Source of the DNA: Gimesia sp.
GTDB lineage: Bacteria; Planctomycetota; Planctomycetia; Planctomycetales; Planctomycetaceae
Direction of reading: 5' to 3'
Assembly: GCF_040219335.1 (NCBI RefSeq)
Contig: NZ_JAVJSQ010000019.1
Coordinates: 434,001 to 498,000 of the forward strand
Length of the DNA stretch: 64,000 bases
A model generated the notes under the pieces. It saw only the letters and a list, made by a program, of their open reading frames with translations. It did no database searches and had not been told where the DNA came from. This document shows, piece by piece, positions 30,190-40,800 of the stretch (within the stretch, counting starts at the first letter, position 1; each line of letters starts with the position of its first letter). A program made the position numbers and the translations under genes.

Positions 30190-33012
30190 TCAAGGCCAGT
30201 CGGTCACATGACTGTCATTGATCAGCAGCAGATATTTGAGTGTTTCAGGCTTGAGTGTATCCGGGAGATAACGGGCTGCACCGTCACACAGGCCGACACA
30301 GAATCCTCCGGGATAAAAACCACCAAGCTCGGGAACGGTTTTCCCGTCAAAGGAAATGTCCTCTGGCTTGGTCCAGGGAATCTCACGCCTGGCTTCAACA
30401 ATCGCGATTGTGTTGGACGTTCCGTCGGTGATCTCACGCATGCGGACCCCGGCTACCGGTTCTGCCTTTGATTCGACACCACCGCCTCCTGCCAGTCCGC
30501 CAGTGGCAAACGGCTCTGTGCTCATCTCTATCCCTGCCCCACCAGCGGGGCGCGTTGATTTGCCAAACACGGTATTGGGACCTGCCACAGCCAGATAGGA
30601 AGTCAGATGGCCGGGACGATTATCGCCGGGATTTTTAAAGACCGCAGGCATTTTTGCCAGGACTTGTTTGTTATGCTCGCTGTCCCAGGGTTCGTTCAGG
30701 CGATATTCCTTGTAGAGTTTTTCCTGATCCAGGAAGGGCAACAGTGCGACTCGCCAGCTGTGAGGCGTTTTCCCATCTGGCCCGATCACAACCGCGGGAG
30801 GAAAATGCTTGTGTTTGCCATGAAAGAGATGCATGGCCAGCACCAGGCGTCTGAGATTGCTAAAAGATTCCATCCGCAGGGCCGCTTTACGTGCTTCAAT
30901 CATCGCGGGAACGAAAGATGATAGCGTATTGTTGAGAACAGTCATGTCGGTCATTGAAGTTGTCAAACTGACATTTTCCCCGGCTTGATCAAAGTGGAGT
31001 GATTTGACGAGATCCAGAGATGACTCCACAAGCGGCACCATTGCCAGCTGTTCCCGGTTTTGACCTTGAACTATCTGTTGCAGATGCTGTTGCAGGAGAT
31101 TGGTCCCGAGCACCTGTGCCGCCTCCAGGGTCTTACGGATCTCCCCACCGTTCTGCTGTTGATAGAGCGTAGACTGCAACGAGAACTTGTGTTCCAGATT
31201 CACTCCCAGGGATATCAGATCCGTGTGTTCCCAGACCGGTGCCAGGGATCCTTTCCAGACCGAGTCGTTTAATTCCAGTTTCCACTGATTCTTCCAGACC
31301 AGTTCGCGAAACTGACGCAGGTTGAACAGTGCGGCGATGGAATCTTGTGACACAGGTTTCCAGGGCTCTATCCAGCGGCTCGACTGTCGGTTACTGCGGG
31401 CTGTAATAACCTGTTCCAGACCTTTTGTCGTTTTCGAGACGATCAATTCATGGTCGTTGACGATCGACAGGCAATATCCAGGGTAAGTCTCTGACTGCAG
31501 GTAGTGAACTCTCCCATCAGTCACGCCGCTGAATATTTTGCCTTCACCACCAAATGATTTGGTGACTTGCTTCAAATCGAGAGTCGTCTGAATGACGGCC
31601 ACATGATTCAGTGGCTGGCTTTGGGGCTGACCTGGTTCGGGCGCTAACAGAATCAGGGTAACCGACTGGATTTCTGAAAACGGTATATCCAGTGGATACA
31701 ATCGAGAGTTCTCTCTTGCCGCTTTCAACAACTGCAGCCGGGCCATCAGCAGTGCCTGCTGCGCGAGCAACTCGGCTGGTCGCAGGGCTACAACCCCCAG
31801 GGCATTATTGGGAACCATGTCGATCTCAAATGGAACCTGCTTTCCCCGTACTATTTTATCGCGATCAACCGCACCTGCTGCGGATAGTGGGTCGCTTTCT
31901 GCCGAAGGTTGTTGGGCCAGGCTGATCTGATTGCTCCGGAAACCTGACGCGCAAAGGCCGATTACCAGCATCACACCGAACACCAATATTCGCTGGGTAC
32001 GCGAGACGATATTTCCTGGAGTACGCCTCTGTTTCAACATCTCAATCCTCCTTAAAAAAGTGGAATGTGTGGGGAGAAAGGCCCGGGCCGGCCCCGTAAG
32101 TCGATGACTTGTCTGCGAAACAGCCATTTCTGCCAGGACAACCAGATAAGGAGCGGTACCGCCACTGATCGTCGCCGCGGTGGCATCTGCCGACAACTCC
32201 TGTTCCAGGCGCAATCGTGCGACAAGCCAGTGAATCAGCGGGTGATAAAAATAGAGGGAGCGGCTGAGTTCAGCCCCCAGAATCGCCAGGTAATCGCGAT
32301 GCCTGATATGAGCCAGTTCATGGGCGAGTACAGCCCGTAGTTGTTCGGAATTCCATTCGCGCCAGGCAGTCGGCAGGAGGATCACTGGTCGCCACCACCC
32401 AATCACTGCCGCTGTTGTGAGTGAAGCATGCTCGCTGATTTTCAACGGGCAGGAAATCTGTTGTTGAGCTACCAGGATATCCAGCGTCTGCTCTGCAACT
32501 GATCCGCTAAGCGAAGTTGCCTGACGCAGTAATCGATTGAGTGAATAGAATGCGAACACCAGTCGGATTGCCGCCAGCAGGAAGCCCACCACGAACATCC
32601 AACCAACGATCCCTGCCGGTGTGGAAATACTGGCGGACTGATTGGCTACCGGTTTCTGTTGCAAGCCTTTTAGAAAACCTTCCCAGACGGTTGACCATTC
32701 CGTTTCCTGCGGGGATTGCTTCAAAATCGGCGTCTGTAATTCATTCTCGGGAGCTTCAGTTACGGTTGTATTCTGGATGTCTGAAGCGTCATTGATAGCG
32801 GGAGTTGTTTGCTTCCCGGTTGTCTGCCAGCGGGGCCAGGGGCTGAGGGCGAACATTGCCAGCAGCAAAGTCATTCCGATCGAACAGGAGAGGAGAAACG
32901 AGCGTGTACGGGGACCAAGTCGTTTCGTCGTACTGTAAATGAGTAATCCAGCGGCGGAGACCAGCGTTACCTGCAGTCCCAGCCAGAACAGGCTGATTCC
33001 AAGTTGATGCAT
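30190..33012 (-). CDS. BlaR1-type M56 peptidase fused to DUF1559 domain
   Basis: The 940-residue membrane protein has BlaR1/MecR1 architecture at the N terminus: hydrophobic helices at about 5-25, 38-56 and 135-158, and a zinc peptidase motif HELAH (231-235) followed by EQELSADATAA. A further helix near residue 340 (ILVFGVMLVIGLCASGF) ends the membrane part. BlaR1 has a penicillin-binding sensor after this point. Here the extracellular part instead holds about 350 residues of unknown type and a C-terminal DUF1559 region (NLRRLVLAMHLFHGKHKHFP, WRVALLPFLDQEKLY, MREITDGTSNTIAIVEA, GLCDGAARYLPDTL). The likely role is to sense an external signal and cleave the BlaI repressor encoded just upstream; the signal is unknown. 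The start overlaps the blaI stop by one base (TGATG). Confidence 0.88.
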   Translation of the reverse strand: MHQLGISLFWLGLQVTLVSAAGLLIYSTTKRLGPRTRSFLLSCSIGMTLLLAMFALSPWPRWQTTGKQTTPAINDASDIQNTTVTEAPENELQTPILKQSPQETEWSTVWEGFLKGLQQKPVANQSASISTPAGIVGWMFVVGFLLAAIRLVFAFYSLNRLLRQATSLSGSVAEQTLDILVAQQQISCPLKISEHASLTTAAVIGWWRPVILLPTAWREWNSEQLRAVLAHELAHIRHRDYLAILGAELSRSLYFYHPLIHWLVARLRLEQELSADATAATISGGTAPYLVVLAEMAVSQTSHRLTGPARAFLPTHSTFLRRIEMLKQRRTPGNIVSRTQRILVFGVMLVIGLCASGFRSNQISLAQQPSAESDPLSAAGAVDRDKIVRGKQVPFEIDMVPNNALGVVALRPAELLAQQALLMARLQLLKAARENSRLYPLDIPFSEIQSVTLILLAPEPGQPQSQPLNHVAVIQTTLDLKQVTKSFGGEGKIFSGVTDGRVHYLQSETYPGYCLSIVNDHELIVSKTTKGLEQVITARSNRQSSRWIEPWKPVSQDSIAALFNLRQFRELVWKNQWKLELNDSVWKGSLAPVWEHTDLISLGVNLEHKFSLQSTLYQQQNGGEIRKTLEAAQVLGTNLLQQHLQQIVQGQNREQLAMVPLVESSLDLVKSLHFDQAGENVSLTTSMTDMTVLNNTLSSFVPAMIEARKAALRMESFSNLRRLVLAMHLFHGKHKHFPPAVVIGPDGKTPHSWRVALLPFLDQEKLYKEYRLNEPWDSEHNKQVLAKMPAVFKNPGDNRPGHLTSYLAVAGPNTVFGKSTRPAGGAGIEMSTEPFATGGLAGGGGVESKAEPVAGVRMREITDGTSNTIAIVEARREIPWTKPEDISFDGKTVPELGGFYPGGFCVGLCDGAARYLPDTLKPETLKYLLLINDSHVTDWP

Positions 33013-33410
33013 CAGGACTTCTCCTTCAGAATTTCCTGGATTGCTTTGAGTTCCCGAGGGCTCAGCTGCCGCTCATCAAGCAAACGCAGTAACAGTTTTT
33101 CTCGTGAGCCTCCAAACACCTTTTGAATCATGTCTCCCAGCATGCTGCCCGATACATCATCAAAAGAACGGACAGATCGGTAAAAATACGGACGGACCTC
33201 GTTCGTCTGCTCCAGAAAATCTTTTTCGACAAGGATTCGAATCAGAGTGGCAACTGTGGTATAGGCCAGGTCGCGCCCCGCAGCTTCCAGGGCATCGCGA
33301 ACCTGAGTGACAGTCAGTTCGACGAGGGACTCAGCTGACTGCTGATCCCAGAATACATGCATGATTTCCAGCTCACGCGTCGTTAATTCTTTGGCTTTCG
33401 GTCTGGCCAT
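33012..33410 (-). CDS. BlaI/MecI/CopY-family transcriptional repressor
   Basis: The 132-residue protein is a winged-helix repressor (LTTRELEIMHVFWDQQSAES, VTQVRDALEAAGRDLAYTTV, TLIRILVEKDFLEQ) with the C-terminal dimerisation helices typical of BlaI. In known systems the repressor is inactivated by proteolysis started by the partner M56 membrane peptidase, whose gene overlaps this one by one base. It is cytoplasmic and DNA-bound. Autoregulation is expected; a direct repeat upstream is a candidate operator. Confidence 0.93.
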   Translation of the reverse strand: MARPKAKELTTRELEIMHVFWDQQSAESLVELTVTQVRDALEAAGRDLAYTTVATLIRILVEKDFLEQTNEVRPYFYRSVRSFDDVSGSMLGDMIQKVFGGSREKLLLRLLDERQLSPRELKAIQEILKEKS

Positions 33411-33451
33411 GTGCGCTCCTGCTTAATGAGAGAACAGTCAGTCAGGCTTAG

Positions 33452-33474
33452 TTTGGTTTTTTAGATTTGGTTTT
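33452..33474. promoter_or_regulatory. Direct repeat upstream of blaI-like gene, candidate operator
   Basis: TTTGGTTTT occurs at 33452-33460 and again at 33466-33474, 14 bp apart, about 45-65 bp before the repressor start. BlaI operators are normally inverted repeats, so this is a low-confidence call. Confidence 0.3.
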
Positions 33475-33545
33475 ATAGTAATCAATGATACGAAGAAGTC
33501 AAACGCATTTCTGAAAAAACAAAGAGCACCGCTGAAGCATGAAAA

Positions 33546-33581
33546 AAGGTGTCCCCCCAAACTTATGAGAGAGGACACCTT
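33546..33581 (-). terminator. Terminator of hpnH
   Basis: AAGGTGTCC (33546-33554) pairs with GGACACCTT (33573-33581). On the minus strand the stem runs into TTTTTTC. It lies 41 bp after the hpnH stop. Confidence 0.85.
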
Positions 33582-33621
33582 CAGTCGAAAGACCTGTCTG
33601 ATTATTTTGCGGTTGTAGAGT

Positions 33622-34788
33622 TCAGCGTTCCACGAGTGCTTCGGTTTCTGACTCACAGGACTCGTCTTCGGCCGGGAGTTCCAGCTGATACAGATCGCGG
33701 TCGCTGACGGTATAGTGAGGAGCCGGGATCGGTTCCGATGTGGGAAGAGGCTGCTGGTTATCCTTCGACCCGAACAGGGTCAGCGAGACGACTTTCATGA
33801 AGCCTTTCCAGGAGGAGAAAGTCTGGTCGACCGCCGTCGGCTCGTGTCCGCAGTGCACCATGCAGTCCCGGCATTTTTCATTGCCGCTCTTACGGCCATA
33901 TGCTTCCCAGCTGGTGGATGACATCAGCTCTTCGAAGGTTTCGGCGTAGCCCTCTTCCAGCAGATAGCAGGGTTTCTGCCAGCCGAAGATGTTATAGGTC
34001 GGGTTCCCCCAGGGGGTGCATTCCAGTTCCCAGTTCCCTTTGAGGAACTCGAGAAATAATGGCGAATGATTGAACTTCCAGGCCTTTTTCGGGGCGGACA
34101 GAATCCGGCGGAACATCGAAACCGTCTGATTCCGTTTGAGAAAATGCTCCTGGTCGGGGGCTTTTTCGTACTGGTATCCCGGGGAGAGCATCATGCTTTC
34201 GATGCCCAGTTCGGCGAGTTGATCAAACATCTGCCGCACGCGTTCCGGATCGGCATTGTTGAACAGGGTGGAATTGGTTGTGACCCGGTGCCCTGCTTTC
34301 ACAGCGGCTTTAATCGCGCTGATCGCTTTATCGTAGATCCCTTCACGACAGACGGCTGCATCGTGATCTTCCTTGATGCCATCCAGGTGAATGGAAAATG
34401 TGAGATACTTCGAAGGAGGATAGTTTTCCAGATGTTTTTCGAGCAGAATCGCATTCGTGCAGAGATAGACGAATTTCTTACGGGCAACCAGACCCGCAAC
34501 GATTTCCGGCATCTGGGGGTGCAACAGTGGTTCACCGCCGGGGATCGAAACGATGGGAGCACCACACTCTTCGACTGCCTGGAAGCACTTTTCGGGGCTC
34601 AAATTCTGCTTGAGAATATTCGCGGGGAACTGGATCTTCCCACAGCCGGCACAGGCCAGATTGCAGCGGAACAAGGGTTCCAGCATCAGCACCAGGGGAT
34701 AGCGTTTGACGCCTTTGAGTCGTTGCGTTACGACATATTTTGCTACAGTCCACATCTGGGAAAGGGGAACACCCACAGTCGCCTCCAT
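33622..34788 (-). CDS. hpnH: Adenosyl-hopene transferase HpnH (radical SAM)
   Basis: HpnH joins the adenosyl group to the C5 side-chain position of hopene, the first step to extended hopanoids, at the membrane. The 388-residue product has the radical SAM motif CNLACAGC (42-49), then GGEPLLHPQM and FVYLCTNA. The start MEATVGVPLSQMW matches the family, so ATG at 34788 is chosen; a longer frame to 34977 would overlap the divergent neighbour. The C-terminal Cys cluster (CRDCMVHCGHEP) fits the SPASM-like tail of HpnH. No other hopanoid gene is nearby. Confidence 0.95.
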   Translation of the reverse strand: MEATVGVPLSQMWTVAKYVVTQRLKGVKRYPLVLMLEPLFRCNLACAGCGKIQFPANILKQNLSPEKCFQAVEECGAPIVSIPGGEPLLHPQMPEIVAGLVARKKFVYLCTNAILLEKHLENYPPSKYLTFSIHLDGIKEDHDAAVCREGIYDKAISAIKAAVKAGHRVTTNSTLFNNADPERVRQMFDQLAELGIESMMLSPGYQYEKAPDQEHFLKRNQTVSMFRRILSAPKKAWKFNHSPLFLEFLKGNWELECTPWGNPTYNIFGWQKPCYLLEEGYAETFEELMSSTSWEAYGRKSGNEKCRDCMVHCGHEPTAVDQTFSSWKGFMKVVSLTLFGSKDNQQPLPTSEPIPAPHYTVSDRDLYQLELPAEDESCESETEALVER

Positions 34789-34914
34789 GTTGCGAAAAAT
34801 TCTAAATCCGTTCAGAATAGAGGTTTCATAGCAGTTTTCAGAAACGCTGTCACCCCCAAATCGCGCGTATCTCGCAATCCAGCAAAGAGTTATTGAAGGT
34901 TTAACCCGGTCCAC

Positions 34915-36105
34915 ATGAAAATCGCCAGCCTGAAGGCTTATCGCATCCATGTTCCGCTGAAGCGTAAGGTGACGCACGCTTCATACAGCAGGACGGAATC
35001 GGAGTCGATCCTGGTCCGCTGTGAGCTGGAGGATGGCACCGTGGGCTGGGGGGAATCTGTGCCCCGCCCCTACGTGACCGGGGATACCGCCGATTCGGTG
35101 CTATCACAATACCAGGCGACCGATTTTCGGCCGCTGACGGACTGGCGGTGGGACAGTGCCGCGGAAATGGTGTCACTTTGTCTTTCTTTGAAGCTCGCAG
35201 CGCCGCTTGATGGACCAGCCGCATATGAGTCACGGGGCTGCCTGGGAAATGCCGCCCGTTGTGCATTGGAGCTGAGCCTGCTGGATGCGGCAACCCACTC
35301 TCTCAATGTTCCCATCTCGGAAGCGCTGACGTGTCTGGATGAGGGGCAGACACTGACTCAGCAGCTTCCCGAAGTGCGTTACAGTGCCGTGCTGACATCA
35401 ATGAAACCGGTCAAACAGACTTTATTATCGTTACTCTATCGTCTGACGGGCTTTCGTCAGTGCAAAATCAAAGTTGGCATGCCTGGCTGCGATGATCTGG
35501 CACTGCTCCGGAAAGTCCGCCGTCTGACAGGCCGCCGCATGGGGCTGCGGATTGACGCTAATGAAGCCTGGAGCCGCTCTGAACTGGAAGCATACGATGC
35601 TGCTTTGAGTACGCTGGAGATCCAGTCGATCGAACAACCAGTGGCCCATGCTTCTCTCACAGACTTGAAGGGCATTCACGGACAATTGAAAGCCTGGGTG
35701 ATGCTCGATGAGTCATTGTGCAGCTATCAGGATGCAGAACGGGCGATCGCCGAGGGGTACTGTGACGCCTTCAATTTACGGATTTCCAAGCTGGGTGGGT
35801 TGATTCCCACGTTTCAAATTGCCCGTCTCGCACAGCAGGCAGGGATCTACTGTCAACTGGGTTGCCAGGTGGGAGAGACAGGCGTTCTCTCGGCAGCAGG
35901 CAGGCAATTTGCCAGCCATATCAGGGGAATCGAGTTTCTGGAGGGGAGCTTTGATCGCTATCTGCTGAGACAGAACATCATCAATGAGGAGATCTCGTTT
36001 CAATGGGGGGGCAGAGCGCCCGCGCTGAAAGGACCAGGGTTGGGTGTTACTGTGAATGCAGAGCGTCTGTCAGAGTTCATGCAGCAGGAAATGCAACTGA
36101 TCTGA
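34915..36105 (+). CDS. Enolase-superfamily enzyme (mandelate racemase / muconate-lactonizing type)
   Basis: The 396-residue product has the capping-domain start (KIASLKAYRIHVPLKRKVTH) and the barrel motifs of the MLE / dipeptide epimerase subgroup: KIKVG (K184, K186), metal ligands D214 (RIDANEAW), E240 (SIEQP) and D265 (LDES), and K292 (RISKLGG). All catalytic positions are intact, so it should be active. The reaction could be epimerisation, cycloisomerisation or o-succinylbenzoate synthesis; the sequence does not decide. It is divergent from hpnH and convergent with the next gene by 5 bp. Confidence 0.9.
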   Translation: MKIASLKAYRIHVPLKRKVTHASYSRTESESILVRCELEDGTVGWGESVPRPYVTGDTADSVLSQYQATDFRPLTDWRWDSAAEMVSLCLSLKLAAPLDGPAAYESRGCLGNAARCALELSLLDAATHSLNVPISEALTCLDEGQTLTQQLPEVRYSAVLTSMKPVKQTLLSLLYRLTGFRQCKIKVGMPGCDDLALLRKVRRLTGRRMGLRIDANEAWSRSELEAYDAALSTLEIQSIEQPVAHASLTDLKGIHGQLKAWVMLDESLCSYQDAERAIAEGYCDAFNLRISKLGGLIPTFQIARLAQQAGIYCQLGCQVGETGVLSAAGRQFASHIRGIEFLEGSFDRYLLRQNIINEEISFQWGGRAPALKGPGLGVTVNAERLSEFMQQEMQLI

Positions 36106-36110
36106 TACGA

Positions 36111-37136
36111 TCAGGGAATCAGGAAGACAAGGCCGGTAACGGTTAAGCTCTCAAACAGAGCACCGCGAGCACTGAGCGGAAGCCGCTCAACCTGATAAGG
36201 GGGACAGTTTCCTGGTTTTTCATAGCCCAGAGTGTACTGGCACTCATACAGCGGGTATGCACCAATCATGTAAGGCAGTGCGGGAATGCGACCGAAGAAA
36301 CGACCTGCAGAAATGAATGGTTGAATCGCAGGACCGTAGTTATAGCCATACCGTTCGAGGTAAGGTTCTTCGAAGTAGAGCGGATTGTGTGGAACCGCTG
36401 CTGCAACCCAGTCTTTATTCATGAGCTGCCAGTCGCGGGTGGTGCCCATCGTCACTTTTTCCGCAGGAATGTCAGCCAGGTGCTCGGCTGCCGTGTTGGT
36501 GGGCAGGTCACCTGTGGGTGGTTTGGTATTCAGAGTCAGCGACGTTAAAGGCTTTAATCCCAGTTCCACCAGTCGGGGTGCTTTCTTTGCGGCAGGCGGA
36601 TTCGTCGGTGCTGGCGTCATCGGAGAATCGGGTGCAGGCGGTACAGGAGCCGGTTGTGTCTGCTGCTGAATAAAGTGAAATTCTGGTTCTTCCGTCGTCG
36701 TGATCACTGGCTTCTGAGCAACAACGGGAGTTTCTGGCTCTGGATCGACAGCTGGTGCAGGCTGAGGGAAGCGGATCCCTGTCAGCTCGATCGGCTGGAA
36801 ATCCTTTGTTTCATCGAATTCGATGGTGAGTTCTCGTGATTCCGGCAACGGAGGAAGTTCAACGGGTTTAGAAACCGGTTTCGGACTGGTTTTCTCTGAA
36901 ACCTGGAATTTATTGAAGCCGGTAATCGTGATCTGGTCAGATTTTACGTCGTCAAGCGTCTTATCTGGTGATAACTGTCTGCGGGAGGCTGCGGCTTGCG
37001 CGAGTGCAGACATTTTCACTTTGTCATATTCGGGAGCGACTGAAAAATGCGCGCCGTGATTGACTGCACAACCGCTGAAAACCAGACAGCTGAGACAGAG
37101 CAGTAATCGAGACGATTTGACGGTCAACCGAACCAA
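36111..37136 (-). CDS. Pro-rich lipoprotein with planctomycete-type C-terminal domain
   Basis: The 341-residue product starts at a TTG with a GGAG 8 nt upstream; no ATG is available before the lipobox. The leader ends in VFSGC, so it should be a lipoprotein. Residues about 60-220 are Pro/Thr/Glu-rich and likely disordered. The C-terminal 110 residues contain HNPLYFEEPYLERYGYNYGP, ALPYMIGAYPLYECQYTLG and YEKPGNCPPY, a pattern I recall from several planctomycete hypothetical proteins. Function is unknown. An envelope-spanning role is inferred. Confidence 0.8.
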   Translation of the reverse strand: MVRLTVKSSRLLLCLSCLVFSGCAVNHGAHFSVAPEYDKVKMSALAQAAASRRQLSPDKTLDDVKSDQITITGFNKFQVSEKTSPKPVSKPVELPPLPESRELTIEFDETKDFQPIELTGIRFPQPAPAVDPEPETPVVAQKPVITTTEEPEFHFIQQQTQPAPVPPAPDSPMTPAPTNPPAAKKAPRLVELGLKPLTSLTLNTKPPTGDLPTNTAAEHLADIPAEKVTMGTTRDWQLMNKDWVAAAVPHNPLYFEEPYLERYGYNYGPAIQPFISAGRFFGRIPALPYMIGAYPLYECQYTLGYEKPGNCPPYQVERLPLSARGALFESLTVTGLVFLIP

Positions 37137-37824
37137 AACAGGCGCTCCAGTGAATAAACAGTTGATATCACAGTACTTAAGAACTGAATATCAGATACGA
37201 ATTCGTAGAAACAGGAGTACTCATTCTCAGTTATCGGCTCTGGGAGTGCCCCGGGGACATCAGTGTCTGACTGAGTCGTAAGGTCATTGCAAACCCCCCA
37301 GTCATTCAGAGAATCCAGTATTAAGGCCAAATCCAATGGACATACAGTTACTCTCTGCAGGTGAATCCCGTTATTCCCCCTTCTTTCAGTGTGATTATTC
37401 AATTTGTGCTCGAACAACGTTCGTATTTTATCAGTTCCTATACGTAGGAAGATTAGTCCGGTTAAGGCACACTGATCAATCATGACTGGAGTCGCGGTTC
37501 AGATAACATGATTAAAACGGCTGTATTACTTATGAAGACAGCAGCTTTCCATTTTTGACAGATGATTCTGCTCCGTTAAAAATGATTGACATACCTTTTA
37601 GTGAGCAAAGATAATGTGGGGAGTCTTTCTGCAACACCATCGACCTGATCGCAGGTGCACATGTCGGCCAGGGGTAACGTGGTTTTCGCAGAAATGCAGG
37701 GTCGGTGTGCGTAAAACGCTCCCTGTTTGTGTTCCCCTCTACTGTATTGCCTCTTGAATGGTATTCGCGAACTCATGCCATTAATTTTCTGTGCATTACA
37801 AGGAACTCGAAGGAGCATCTCAAC
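37137..37824. other. 688-bp non-coding region before the giant gene
   Basis: No supported gene lies here. A minus-strand frame at 37124-37483 has no family features. The right part contains a good promoter candidate (37586-37615) and a long leader to the giant gene. No tRNA or repeat was seen. Confidence 0.5.
37586..37615 (+). promoter_or_regulatory. Promoter candidate of the giant surface protein gene
   Basis: TTGACA (37586-37591) and GATAAT (37610-37615) are spaced 18 bp, matching a sigma70-type promoter at 11 of 12 positions. Transcripts would have a leader of about 200 nt. A second TTGACA lies at 37555-37560. Confidence 0.55.
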
Positions 37825-40800
37825 GTGCGATTTTTAGAATGGCTGAATCGATGCCTCGGCAAGACTCCCCCTGCCCCTAATCTCGAGTTCAATTCACTCC
37901 GCGCTGACAGTCACGCAGGACTGGAACTGGTACGTCTGGAAGAACGTATCGTTTTGAACGTGGATGCTGGCCTCTCAGGTGCCGCCAGCGATGTTCTGCA
38001 GATTAACCTTGATGCTGCCAACGATGAAGCGACCGTCTCCGTCGTTGATGGCGGCGCTACGATTCAGGTCGACGATGGTCTGGGCCTGCCCGACAGCATC
38101 ATGCAGTTTGATGCAACGCAAATTAACTCCATTCTCGTTACGGGCGTCGATACATCACAATCAATTCAATTCTTGGGGCAGAATGACCTGATCATCCCAG
38201 ACTCACTGGATCTGACCGGTTTTAGCGGTGATGTAAAAATCGGCATTGAAATCCAGCTTGGAACCGCTGGTGCTCCTGACTTCAGCACCCAGTCTACGGT
38301 CACCTACCTGGGACAGTACGACCGGGTCGGAGACCAGTTGAATGTCGTATTGCAGAATCAAATCGGTGCTGATGATTCGTTTGCCGTACAAATCAATGGC
38401 AATGATGTCGAGATCCTCGATCGAAACAACGCGAACGCCCTGCTCTTTTCCACTTCCCTGACCGGCTTGAATTCGATCCAGATCCAGGGAGCCGACGGTG
38501 AGACTGATCTGCTCGCACTCAATTACGGCGATGCCCAGCTGACTCAGCTTTCAATCTCATTTGACGGTGGTCTGGGAGGCAATGACGCTCTTGAATTCTT
38601 CGGGGGCACCTTTGATACCGTTACTCACAACCTGACTGGTCCGGGTGCCGGTGCCGTCGATTTCAGCGGAAATGCAGTTACGGAAATCAGCTACACCGGT
38701 CTGGAACCGGTGTTCGGCGGAAGTAATACGGCTAACAACGTCGTCATCAATCTCCCCACTGCCACGACCGATGCGATTCTGGAAAATGCCGCTCTGCCGG
38801 GAGAAATGCAGATTCGCAGCCTGAGCAGCAGCTTCGAGCTGACGACATTCGCTTCTCCAGCAGACTCCCTGCAAATTACTACAGCCGGTGGTGCGTCGAT
38901 TGTTGAACTCGATTCCTATGACGCCAGCTTTGCCCCGACCGATCTGATTCTGTCTGGTCAGGCTGGTGACACCTATCAACTTGCCGGTAGTGACCTGCTC
39001 GACGACAGTGTCGCGCTGACTCTCTCTGGTGGCGCCACACTCGATCTGGGCAGCTTCGATGAAACCATCGCACAGTTCACGCTGGAAGATGGTACCGTCA
39101 TCGCGACCGGGGGCATCTTGACGTCCCAGTCTGATCTGGATCTCCGCTCCGGCAGTGTCAAAGCTCAGTTGAACGGGAATAACCTCATCAAGAACGGTTC
39201 GGGGACTGTCATCCTGGACGCTTTAAACGGATACATCGGATCGACCACTGTCAACGACGGTACCCTGCAACTGGCCCAGTCAGCTGCGATTCCTGATACA
39301 TCCAGCGTCGATCTGACGTCTGCAACCAGTGTGCTGGATCTGAACGGGTTCTCTGTCTCTCTCACCTCCCTGACCGGGACGGGGAGTGTGCTGCTGGGAG
39401 GTCCTGCCAGTTCGCTGACTCTGAATCAGGCGATTTCGACCTCAGCTACGTTTGAAGGTGGTATCTCCGGTGACGGAAGCCTGACGATCGCTGGTGCGGG
39501 GGAAGTCATTCTTTCCGGAAACAGCTCGTTTACGGGTGCCACCAACGTGCAGGACGGCGTTCTCAAAGTTGAGGGAACCCTGGCGACATCGGAAGTGATC
39601 GTCGCGACCGGTGCCACCCTGGGTGGTTCCGGCAGCATCTCAGCGCCCGTGACCATCAATGCCGATGCAACCCTGGTGCCGGGATCAAGTCCGGGAATCC
39701 TCAGTACAGGCGACCTGACACTCGACGCAGATGCAGATCTCAATATTGAAATCAATGGTACGACAGCGGGCTCAGAGTACGACCAGATCCAAGTGGCAGG
39801 CGAAATCGATTTGACCGGAGCGACGCTGAATATCAGCAGTTCTTTTACGGCCGCTGCCGGTGACCAGTTCCTGCTGATTGACAATGATGATGTCGATGCA
39901 GTCACAGGCAATTTCGCCGGACTGGCCGAAGGGACCTTGTTCAGTTTCAACGGCAACCAGGTCTATATCACTTATCAGGGCGGAGATGGTAATGATGTTG
40001 TATTGACGGTCAATTCACCGCCCGATACGACATTCCAGTCATTTCACATTGATGAAAATAGTCCCAATACAACTTCAGTCGGCACAATTCTGGCAACTGA
40101 CCCTGATGCTCCGCCGGACAATATTACATTCAGTCTGATTGGTGGATCCGGAGCAACTGCCTTCGCTGTGAGCAGCAGTGGAGAAATTACCGTTATCGAT
40201 CAGGCGCAATTGGATTACGAATCGACGGTTGCATTTTATCCACTGATCAAGGTGACAGATGATTCCGGCGCATTTGATACCGCATCCATCGCAATCATTC
40301 TGAACCCTGTCAACGATAATACCCCGGTTGTTCTGGATCAGGTTCGTGATATCGACGAAAATTCGACCAATGGAACTTCTGTTGGTGCTGCAATCGTCGC
40401 TTCAGATGACGACCTGCCGAACGACACACTGACTTTTACAGAAGTCGGGGGCACCGGCACAGCAGCGTTTGACATTTCTCCCAGTGGTCAGATTGTCGTC
40501 GCTGACCAGAGCCTGCTCGACTACGAAACGACAACGTCCTTCACTCTGGACATTCTGGTGTCGGATGGTGTGAACGCAACCGATACCGCAACAATCACCA
40601 TCAATCTCAATCCGCTGAATGACAATGATCCGGTTATCGCCAACCAGACTCGCGAAGTCGATGAGAACGCAGCCAACGGCACATTGGTCGGCGCGCTGAT
40701 TGTTGCCAGTGATGCTGATCAACCGGGAGACACCCTGACCTTCACCGAAGCAGGAGGCACAGGTTCTGCTGCGTTTGATATTACTTCTACAGGGCAGATC

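Noticed and set aside
33438-33656. 72-codon minus-strand frame
   Set aside because: It spans the hpnH terminator and the BlaI upstream region and has no family features.
34066-34896. Plus-strand frame of 276 codons opposite hpnH
   Set aside because: hpnH has clear radical SAM and family motifs; the opposite frame has none.
37124-37483. 119-codon minus-strand frame before the lipoprotein gene
   Set aside because: No motifs, no good start, lies in the intergenic region.
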